NCBI RefSeq assembly: GCF_029962835.1 | Contig: NC_080583.1 | Span: 49,889,658 to 49,953,657 of the forward strand | DNA: 64,000 nucleotides | DNA from: Magnolia sinica | Lineage: Eukaryota; Streptophyta; Magnoliopsida; Magnoliales; Magnoliaceae | Direction: 5' to 3' | Part shown: positions 54,815 through 64,000 of the stretch, in pieces | Numbering within the stretch: position 1 is the first letter of the stretch | Layout of the letters: every line of letters begins with the position of its first letter | Translations under genes and position numbers: made by a program | The notes under the pieces: model-generated | The model's database searches: none | Seen by the model: only the letters and a program-made list of their open reading frames with translations | Told to the model about the DNA's origin: nothing

Positions 54815-57403
54815 TTAAACTACGCCTTCAGACTTTTGAATTCTTCCAAGAGGGCTTGAATTTCTGCCTCAATTTTTTCCTTAGTTGGTTCCCAACGGTC
54901 CTCCTTTTCAGTGAAGATTGGTAAGAAATGAAGTAGATGATCAACACGAGCAGCGATTGAGGAAACCTTGATTTCGACCGCCCTTTTTGCAGTATAACTT
55001 GTCGTTAACCAAGCCTGATATAGACAAATCTATTCATCTATAAATTCTAAATCCGTTGAATTGGTGGTATCTTTGGCATGAAAGGCATTGCCCTGTTCGC
55101 ATAGTTTGTATGTCATGCCAAAGCGATACGACAGTAGTGTTTAGAGCATCGATCGATTGAATTGATGAACCTAAACGCAACGTATCTTGTGGTACCAAGC
55201 TCTTTCATATTTTCCACTCATGTCAAACGAATCCTTTACGGTCGCTTCTTGTTGTTCAAGATGGCATTTATTTACGCTATGATGGAAAACTGTTTTTTTT
55301 CGTAGCAATCCGCCATGGTGGTTAGCTGCTTGGCTCTCTAAAGTAGTTCTTACAGCCGATTGTTTAGTTCGGTCAAAAGATTACGACCAACCGAACAGGA
55401 GGCATCAACGTGAACTTTTTCACGTCAAATGGTAGGAAAGAAAAAGAGAAATCTTTCAACCCTTCCTTCAAGATCTCCTGAAGAAAAGAATCAAGACCAG
55501 CAATAAGGGAAGGTATCTCAACAACCATTACTAAAAGCTAGATTAGAAAGGATGATGTTTAGGTTAGAAAGTCAATATCGTTTAAATAACAGTCATATGA
55601 GGCCGCTATCTATAAGTGGTGTAATACTAGGAGTTCACACATTGTAGTTCATACGAGACGTGGGCAGTTAAAGTGTGAAATTCGAAAATAGAGGGAGTTT
55701 GGAGAAAAGCGTGGGAGAACATGTCCAAAATGGTTACCTAAAGCAATCAAGCTGTAAAAGTGAAATAGTCATTAATTTATGAAAGAAAGTTACAAATCAA
55801 AGGATAAGAGATTTTGCAAGAATATTTCAGCCATCTCTAGTCGTCTTTTGACTTCCCATACTGATGCTTCTTCTTTCATCAATGATCGAGATAATCGGCC
55901 AACATCTTCTACTCAAAGACGTGCTACAAGAACTAATCTGGAAATCTCTTCAAGCATCCTATCATGTTCTACTCACTTATCAGCCACATGTTTCAGCAAT
56001 GTGATCAGCTTGGCCTCTAAGGACACAATCCTGGCTTCTAAGCTCTCAATTTCCATCTTAGCGGCTTTCGCAACAACATTCTTGGCTACGAGTTCTTGAG
56101 CAATTTCCTGTGCACTAGCTTTTTTGAGATCGGCCTCTCGTCTTTTTGTGTCAAGATTAACAACAACTGCCTCAGCTCGATAATGCATATCAAGTATTCC
56201 CTGAAGCTCCAGGATAGGTGGCATTCTGGTCATTAGAGATGGGTCTGAGTGAGATATTACATATGCCAAATCGAGTAACTGGGCAATCTTGGTTATTAAT
56301 TCAACATCAAAGGTTTCGGCCAATCCTTTTCGAAGGAGTCTGTGTAATTCAATTTGTAAACTCTAGAGTCTGTCTTATTGGAGAGGAGATGTCACTGTAG
56401 GTGTTTCTCTAGTTATGGCTTTCTCAAGAAGGGAGATGACATCATCAACAGAAGAAGGAATGACAAGAGCCAAAGTATTGACCTCATGAACAACCGATGA
56501 AGAAGGTGAGTGAGGAATTATATCAGCCACTTCTACCTCGGCTAGTTTATTAGGTGTGTTAGCCGAAACAAACTCGGACTGCTGGTCAACATTGACCAAT
56601 GGTCGTTCTGAAACTTCAACAAAAACTTAGTCAACTACCTCTACAGGAGAATAGGTTGTCACTTCCTCTTCGATTGCAACTCTTTCAGTTTCGTTTGATT
56701 GATTAAAAACTTCTGTCATCTCGACCACGGCAGGTTTAGTTGGAGTTGGGATCTCTCATATCGTTATGGGCAATAAGGGAAGTGTTGGAACCATAGCTAA
56801 CTTGAAAGGTTGAATATGAGATATTAAAGCTCTTTGCTGCATGACTGATGTGGACGGGGACTGAATCTACTGCAAATTATCAAGAGTAGTGTTATCTCCA
56901 GGCGAAGTATCTTCTGTGCCAGTTATTTTCCCTAAATCTAAAGGCACTGTTATTACAGCTGGATCTTCAAAATTACATGAGTGATGACTGCTGCTGCTGT
57001 CTCACTAGTGAAGGCATGAGACACAGGGGGAAGTGTGGCCAACAAAATTGCTAATATTGGCTTTGTGTTCTGTCCTTGAGCAGGTGCCGATCTAGCAATT
57101 CTTGAGTTGCTGCAAGATCAAAGTAAGTATGATCAATGCTAAAAATGAGAATGGAAAAACCAAGTAAAAAAACAAAGGAAGCAGTCTCCAACTAGATTGA
57201 GAGAGATTGCAGGTCAAATTCTCTCTCCCTGAATAGATGTGGGATTTTTTATGGTAGTTACAAATGTTAGAGGTGCAGTGGGAGTGGTGGTGGCTGCAGA
57301 TGCTATGGCTTAAGGTCTTTGTCAAGCGGAAGATTAGGGTCATCCAGTCTCTCTTTGTCTTGGATCCATTTACAAAAGCATTTATTAATATGAGCTTTTT
57401 CAT
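54815..57403 (-). pseudogene. Minus-strand coiled-coil ORF remains, function unknown
   Basis: On the minus strand there are a short start (MDPRQRETG, near 57370), Ser/Thr/Pro/Val-rich text (56375-56599), a clear coiled-coil-like stretch (55973-56323, residues ADLKKASAQEIAQELVAKNV, MEIESLEARIVSLEAKLI), a further helical part to 55790, and a final KIEAEIQALLEEFKSLKA ending at about 54828. Frameshifts divide them. The design resembles the ORF at 62000-64000. Such antisense passenger ORFs occur in some plant retrotransposons; the family was not identified. Confidence 0.45.
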
Positions 57404-57414
57404 GCCGTTGAATG

Positions 57415-58192
57415 TGTTGGAGCATAAAATTCAATTAGAATAGAGGTGAGCAAGTGAAGAAGAAATAAGATCAGACTGAAGTAAGAGACATGAAATGCTT
57501 AAATTGCGTGGGGCATGAATTACGCGGGACATGAGTTGCATGGGACCACGTAACTCATCATAGTTGCACTAGCCTGCACTACTCCCTTCAGAGATGGTTG
57601 GATTAAAAAGTGCGGAGTGGGGTCCATGGCTTAGAATTCGAGGAACCATACATGTGGAAGCCTATAAATACCCGTTGACCCCCCTCATTTGAGGGATCGT
57701 ATTTCCAGAAGACCAGTACCTCTGACAGATACTGGAGAGAGAAAGAAGAAAGAGAAGGCCAAGCCGCACTCCTTGCGAGTTGTGCCAGCCCATGCAACTT
57801 GATGGCGTGGATGACTTGTGAAGCCACATTGATGACTTGTGAAGCTGCATTGTTATTCTTCTTGGAATGTTTTAAGCTATTATGAAATTCTTCAGGGATT
57901 ATTAGCATCCTTTTATTATAGTAATAAAGGAAGATGCATGCAAAAGATCTGCACAACTCATCTCCTATGGAGACATGAATGATATGAGTCGGAATACTGT
58001 CGAAATTTATATTTGAATATATTCAAGACTTATACTTTTTGTCATAAAAACTCTATTTGGAATCAAAGGATCAACAGGATGTAATGAATTCAGAATGAAT
58101 AAATTTGACGATTATTCTTCTATTTTTCTTTTTTGTCATTATTAAGTAAGATAATTCCCCTGAATCAAATGCTTTCGTTTCTAGTTGAAACA
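57415..58192 (+). repeat. Probable 5' LTR of a plus-strand gypsy element
   Basis: The right end (AGTTGAAACA) is fixed by the primer site that follows. The left end is tentatively the TGTTGGAGCA at 57415. A TATA box (TATAAATA) is at 57663-57670. No second LTR was found in the window, so the left boundary is not confirmed. Confidence 0.5.
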
Positions 58193-58195
58193 AAA

Positions 58196-58213
58196 TGGCA
58201 ACTTTGTTGGGGA
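58196..58213 (+). promoter_or_regulatory. Primer-binding site of plus-strand gypsy element
   Basis: TGGCAACTTTGTTGGGGA is close to the TGGCGACTCTGTTGGGGA-like sites seen after many plant gypsy LTRs. It lies 3 bases after the LTR end. Confidence 0.7.
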
Positions 58214-58825
58214 TCTTTATCTTACTTGATATTGACTCAGGAACAATATAGAGAATTTCATCATTGTTTGGTGTCTAATAAGATCCCAAAATGGTGACTC
58301 TCGATGGGAACATCCTTCCTTTCATCTCCGAGATAAGAGTATATTTGCAAATAGATACTAATCAATATCGTTCGTGACCTCTGACAGAATCATAATACGA
58401 TATACATATCTAAGCTATAATCAATGGCAACTGCTGCAAATGAAATGATCTTCTACTTCACACCCACAGGATTCATGGTGGAGTATGCCTGTAACCAACT
58501 ATTGGTCCATCAGAAGTAGAAAGACAAGTTTCGAGTCACTATTGGAGTCATAACAGTCTCTCTAATAGCATAAGAAAATGAAAATGATTTGATCATCGTA
58601 TCACGCCAAAGATCAAAGGCCCGAAATATTACAACTGCTAGGGTAAGTCTGTCGACACTGAAAACTAGAGGACCAATGACATGAAACGCAGCAAGAAAGA
58701 ATCCTGAACTCTCTCCTCCAGCAATATACCCTGTAAAATCTTTGTCCTTACCAATGTCATGAGATTTCCCAGCGCTACCCGTCGCAAGTACCTAATGGAC
58801 AAAGAAACAGAAGGGTAAATCACTC
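58214..58825. other. Leader between primer site and gag
   Basis: No ORF was seen. It is an AT-rich leader of the plus-strand gypsy element. Confidence 0.4.
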
Positions 58826-60480
58826 ATGGAAAGTCCACCAATTTATGAATCGCCTCAAGTTGTATCACGGTCGGCTGAACTCTGTAGAAGCACTGAAATA
58901 AACAAAACTCCCTTTTCAGTAAGCCCTGTCACATTGGCAAATTCTCACTCCACTCTTGATTGCTTCGTCAGGGAATGGAGAAGCCACTGTGTGTATTGCC
59001 GGTATAAGTAAAGATCTACCGCCTACTACTGAAGATCATATGGTCGAAATGGCCCAAGCATAGAAAACGCTAATGGAAGAATGTAGAAACCTCCAAGAAG
59101 CCTTTGCTACTCTCGCATATAATGTGGCCCAGATAATAGTACCTTTGATGATGGCTACTATGAATGAACGAGAACAATAACCCGAAGGTTCTCAACCACC
59201 AAGGTTCTCAATCACACAGAAGATTGTTTCACATTAAAAAATATATTGCAGAGGATGATAAAATAAGGAGAAATAGTTCTGAAAAAGGATGATGAACAAC
59301 GTAGAAAGGCAAGCATAACCAAGAGAAGTAGAAGACATACATTTCCCTGCTAACTTCAAGCATCCCGAATTTCTAAAATTCAGCGGGGATGGGTCTCCAG
59401 ACGAACATTTGATGCATTTCAGCACGTCCATGGGTAACTTCTCTACTATCCCTCAATATTGTTTGCGATTGTTCGAGTCTTCTCTGACAGGCAAGGCATT
59501 CCGATGGTATTCTAGTTTGGCGCCCAAATCAATACAAACTTGGGAACAGATGCAGGACGCCTTTATGTTAAATTTCTTTTCGTCAGATTGTGATGTCAGT
59601 ATTGCAGAGTTGGCATCTGTAAGGCAAAGAGAAAATGAACCTGTGGAGAAATTTATCAGCAAATGGAAGACTTTGGGACCATCGTGCTGGCAATTACCCG
59701 AAGAAAGAAAACAGGTAAAAATGTGTTTGAGCTCCATAGAGACAGAAATCGCATTTGAACTCACCAGTGCTAACATAAGAACTTTTCGAGACCTGGCAAC
59801 TAAAGCGCTTGCATTGGAGCTGATGACTACAAAGATGCCGGCATTTCAAATCCGTACAGAAAAGAGAGGACCGAATAGGGCAATAGTAAATGCTGTCGAT
59901 CAGGAGAAAAAGAAAAACATTTTTCGCGACAAACGGGAAACAAGAAGGGAAGGGAAGATTTAGATCAACGAAGGGATTATAAAAATGATAAATGACCGCG
60001 GTCATATGATTCTCATAGAGAATATACTTTTGATAAAGAAGATGTGTTGCCAATGATGGAACAACTACTAGCCCCCGGAACTATGAGGTTACCTTCATCG
60101 GGATATCCAGAAGAGGTTGAAATGACTAAATAGAAGAATTACTATAATTACCATTGTTGGCTAAGGCATCATACAGAAGATTGTTTCACATTAAAAAATA
60201 TATTGCAGAGGATGATAAAATAAGGAGAAATAGTTCTGAAAAAGGATGATGAACAACGTAGAAAGGCAAGCATAAATATGACATATGCAACGAATTGTCA
60301 AAATCCTCTGTCAGAAAAGTCAGCCTGGAAGACCTAATTTTTGCCTATCGCCAAAAGGATGAATCGAGTAGTGGAGAATTTTGGGGGCATCCTCATTCGA
60401 AGAAGATGACATGCTTCGTATGATGAACTGACCACTAACAATAGATAAAATAGAGCTACCATGGCCCAAATACTCGAATG
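58826..60480 (+). pseudogene. gag: gypsy gag, broken, with a 103-bp internal duplication
   Basis: A likely start is MESPPIYESPQVVSRSAEL (58826). The core is open at 59409-59963 (LFESSLTGKAFRWYSSLAPK, TWEQMQDAFMLNFF, ELASVRQRENEPVEKFISKW), typical of plant gypsy Gag. Near 60150-60190 the text CWLRHHTEDCFTLKNILQRM is a knuckle-like motif. Between the N-terminus and the core, 59216-59318 is an exact copy of 60173-60275, the region around that motif, inserted out of place. Stops at about 59062, 59179, 59968 and 60131 also break it. Confidence 0.8.
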
Positions 60481-61985
60481 GAAAGAAACAAGTGAGAGAA
60501 AGATACGAAACCATAATATAAAGCATATTCATTGTGGGGATAAATCTACATCAATGCACCCGACAAATACTGAGTTTGTCAACAGCACATCAATCCAGAA
60601 GGTGGCTGCAATTTTAGTTTCGAAGAGCATCAGTCCGATACTTCCTAACCAGAAGGGGGCAAGACTGGCGAACAATAAAATAGTTACAGAAGTCAGAACT
60701 CTATATTTCTCCCTGTATATGAATACAAGAGCAGATTTTCAAGTATATCAAGTTCAAGCACCAATGATTATCGCCAAATGAAAAACGCCAATGATTATCG
60801 CCAAATGAAAAACGCCAATAATTATCACCAAATAAAAAGTGCTAATGATTACTGTTAAATCATCAAAAGCCATCATCGCCATTGCTATATTGCCAACACA
60901 AAGGCCATTTTATTATTTAAATTTATCAAAATTAATAGCACCACCAAGCTGATACACTATTCTAACCATAAATTTTTGTTTCATATCATTAGCAAGGGGC
61001 AATATATCAATTTTGATTTATTACCTTTAGCAGGGCGTATAAAGACAATTGCATAAAAATATCATCGGCAATGGCAATCTATCATCTACAACAGTGAAAT
61101 AAGCTTATAAAGCCAAACCACGTATAAGTCCTATTACAACGATGGCGATTCATCATTTACGATAGCAGAGCTGAGCATATGAAGCCAACTACGTATAAGA
61201 CTTACAATCATTGGCGATGGCTATATGATGAGATGATACGAGTAGCAGTGAGAAGCTTGTGGCCCTAAAAAGCCAGTAAAAAGCATCATGTGCACCCATG
61301 TGGGCAGTTGATGAAGAAATCACGTAAGACCTATACCGTCTGTATAGTTTCCGACAGCATCACGAGGGCTGGCAAGAAAATGCCCTCTCGTAAATAGGTC
61401 CAACTTGGAAGATGAAGAAAAAGTGAGTCTCTGAAGTAGGATGACTGCCTAGATCTCTAGCTTAATTTTAGTAGTAATGCACGAGGACAGGTCTCTGAAG
61501 TAAGATGACCCCTCATTGATGGACTGGCGGCCTTGAATTTGGTACCCGAAGGTAGCCTTGCACGCCCCGTGAACTCTAGAGAGTTACCATAGCCAACCTT
61601 GTGCATAAAACTCACTGAGTACACTACCCCATTAGCTTCACCAGGCCCCTCTGATGGATCGCGGTTTGTGAACTCCCCGGCCACGATAAGCTCAGTGAAC
61701 TCTAGAGAGTTATAGAGGCCATTCGCGTAAGACCCGACTCCAACTACTTATGAGTCTAAAAACTGTGATTTCTCTAGCTACTCATGAGCTTAAACTTTGT
61801 GTGAAACTAACTGAAACCGAAATTTAGTACTACCCATGAAAAATAACACCATGTAGACAACATCATGCTAACAATCATCATACAGAAGCATGTTTGCAAT
61901 ACATCCACAAATTTTTTAAATTATCAAAATTCAGTTATGATGTTTAAAGGACAAAGTATGAAAGTGACAATAAGCATAAAAGAAA
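60481..61985. other. Non-coding remainder of gypsy-related DNA
   Basis: No protease, RT or integrase was recognised after gag. Short ORFs only. It includes a 27-bp minisatellite (listed separately). GAACTCTAGAGAGTTAYMRW occurs twice (61570 and 61697) and TCTCTGAAGTARGATGAC twice (61428 and 61492). Confidence 0.4.
60762..60860. repeat. 27-bp minisatellite, about 3.5 units
   Basis: The units read CAATGATTATCGCCAAATGA + AAAACGC. The first two are nearly identical and the later ones diverge. Confidence 0.85.
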
Positions 61986-61989
61986 ATTC

Positions 61990-64000
61990 ATATATCCTCT
62001 GACATTCCTAATGCAAGCATGTATTGTCGAAAATCCTCCTTTAATTGCACATCTGTAACCGCATTGTCCAGCTTAGCGTCCAAGATAATCTTTACTTGAT
62101 CTGGAATGTCGGTCAGTTCTTGCTCTAGAGAAACTATTGCAGCTTCCCCCTTTGAAATCTCTGATCATTCCAAATCAGCTATTCGCCTATTGACCTTGAT
62201 ATCGGCTTCAAGCTTGTTAGTCCTCAAATCAGCTTCATGCTGTTGGGCCTCCAAATTAGAGATTTGTTGTCTAAGGCTCGAAATCTTCTTGCTTATGAGC
62301 ATCGAAGAATGTTTGGAAGCTCTCACTTGCTCCAGAAGCGAGCTGAATTCTTTATCATATCCAGAGATTGTTGTTGCTGCCATGGAAACTTTACCTCTAA
62401 GCTGCATTAACTCTTTTTGACGAGTAAGAATCTCAAGAGAGATGGTCATGTCTTGAGCAGCTCTCACAGAAGTGAGAAAGATATTCGTGCAAGGGAACGA
62501 TGGTGATCCTTGCTATCCTTATAGCATTTTCTAGGGATGCCAGCACTATTTCCAAATCTGACCACTGCGTGGGATCTTTATATATATATATATATATATA
62601 TATAGCTACTGATAGAGAACTCTGCAACAAAATCAGTGCAGGCGAAGGAATCTTCTCTAAAGATATTATATGCGAGACAGTAGCAACAGAGCTGGAACTT
62701 GCAGAACTGCTAGAAATAGGGCAAACTATAGAGTGTATAAAAAAGAAAACACAAATTAAAGATGAATTACAAAATATTATTATAAAATAGTGAAATGGAA
62801 TAAAGTATACCTGCAGCCATCGAAATCATTAGAACAAGGATTGTTGTTCCTACAGCTTGCATTTCTTCAGGAAGAGAAGACGGGTCAGGCATGTCTGAAG
62901 CCATGTTGGCAAAAGATGGTACCTTGGCTTCGGTGCTAGACACAACTGTAGTTGGAGTAGTGGCATTAGTTAGCTCCATCAGGAAAACTATTCCTCGAAC
63001 CACTATACTGGTTTTAATTGGGAGCTTAAGAGGTGCCCTAGCTTTTTTGGCAGAGCGCTTACCAGAAGGAGGAGCAGTTGGAACAGTTTGAATCATGTCT
63101 GTGGAAATTGGGAGAGTTTCTGGAACTGTTGTGACATCAGATGGAGGATCCAAAAGCATTATGCGTGGAAGGTGAGAATAATTGCTACTGAATGATATAG
63201 TCAGATCGGCACAGAGTGTATCTTCATACTCTCCATAATCAAGGGGTTCTTCTTCTTTGTCGACTCTTATAGATGTAGCTTGGGGAATAACATCTTCTTG
63301 AGGGACCCCTTCATCAACTTCAGTAGTCGTAACAATTTGTTCATCATCACCCATGTCTATCTCTCCTTCCTCTCCTTCCTCTACTTCCACCACTTCTCCC
63401 TCTTCTTCTTCATCATTTATATTCAATTTTCCCTCTTCCCCCGAGTCGCCAGAAGATAACTCACTTCTGTCAGAAGAAGAACCACTGGAAGAGGACCCTT
63501 CACCTTCTTTCTCTGACGATGATGAAGACGATGATGAATCCAAGACTGGTTCTTCAACAACCACTTGTTTCCCTTTCCGCGAAGATTATCTCTTCTCAGC
63601 AAGGGCGGGGTCTTCAGCGGCGACAATCATAGGAGATGCAAAGGACCTAGCCTGAGTCTGCGATCTAGTAACAGGGGATGGTGAATCCCTGCAAGTAGAC
63701 GGTGGTTGAGGAACAGATGGAGATATTATTTGGGGTTCAGATGATTTAACACCCATCGGGGCTGTTTAAAGTTCAGAAGGTCCAACAGTCACTGGAGTTG
63801 GAAGAGGATCTGTTGATGCAGGAACATGGGAAATGTCTGTAGTATATGTAGTGGCGTCTTCTCTGCTAGTATGCCTTCTTTGAGCCTTAAAGTGTGTCAA
63901 AGGGAATCCATGGGTGATCCAACCCTCAAGGGTGTTGGCAGGTTTAATTTCATGAATGGGTTCTTCTAAAGAGATCTTTACGCAGGCTTCACCGGGAGCA
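61990..64000 (-). pseudogene. Acidic/serine-rich and coiled-coil ORF, function unknown (runs off window)
   Basis: On the minus strand the frame enters at the right edge (EACVKISLEEPIHEIKPANT, THGFPLTHFKAQRR). It passes a Pro/Ser-rich stretch and stops at about 63768 and 63586, then is open for 265 residues (63564-62767) with a poly-Ser/Glu block, a very acidic block and SGKRSAKKARAPLKLP. After a break containing a (TA)n run it continues as a coiled-coil-like part (62467-62165: SLRQQISNLEAQQHEADLRT) and ends near 61995. I suspect a retrotransposon passenger protein of plant-mobile-domain type whose domain lies beyond the window; this is not proven. Confidence 0.45.
62578..62603. repeat. (TA)n microsatellite
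   Basis: It is a TATATA run of about 13 units, inside the minus-strand ORF region and breaking its frame. Confidence 0.9.

Overview
The window is nuclear DNA of a flowering plant and is almost entirely transposable elements. It is AT-rich, has no bacterial gene order and no rRNA or tRNA genes that I could see, and carries plant-type LTR retrotransposons (Ty1/copia of the Sirevirus type, Ty3/gypsy of Athila and Tat types), an L1-like LINE, a CACTA DNA transposon, and GT-AG introns in recognisable plant gene fragments. The species cannot be fixed from this alone. No intact host gene was found. The one substantial host-gene relic is a broken copy of the plant TENA-E/HAD thiamin phosphate phosphatase gene (TH2 type) at 52451-53636.

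Layout, left to right. 1-6390: truncated Sirevirus-type copia element on the minus strand, with part of its 3' LTR, an env-like extra ORF, pol and part of gag. 6391-8865: truncated Tat-type gypsy element on the minus strand (protease, gag, primer-binding site, LTR), joined directly to the copia gag. 8923-28320: full-length-sized but defective plus-strand Sirevirus element with ~2 kb LTRs. It is interrupted in pol by a complete non-autonomous Athila-type element (12958-21443) with a perfect 5-bp target duplication (AGGGT). 28321-36180: intergenic sequence with pieces of L1-like LINEs, a possible MITE and short tandem repeats. 36195-51587: a second non-autonomous Athila-type element whose 5' LTR is split by an 8.7-kb CACTA transposon (36568-45287). 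52451-53636: the TH2-type pseudogene. 53640-64000: degenerate gypsy-related DNA. This holds a plus-strand LTR, primer site and gag at about 57415-60480, flanked on both sides by minus-strand coiled-coil and acidic ORFs of unknown function.

The most interesting parts are three. First, the CACTA element has picked up pieces of several host genes with introns still recognisable: an enolase exon, two ATP-citrate lyase B exons, a lysine-rich/acidic two-exon piece, a glutamine-rich exon and a GA/CT-rich 5'-UTR-like exon. Second, the two Athila-type elements share one unusual design: reverse transcriptase and integrase are missing, and the pre-RT linker runs straight into the same unrecognised ~150-residue region, which suggests a common non-autonomous ancestor. 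Third, the Sirevirus elements carry clusters of a palindromic CGACYRGTCG-like motif in the LTR and again between pol and the extra ORF.

All elements are judged inactive as they stand (stops, frameshifts, a changed RT catalytic motif, a deleted primer site). Coordinates of LTR ends, TSDs and splice sites were read directly. Protein identities come from recognition of family motifs without a database search.
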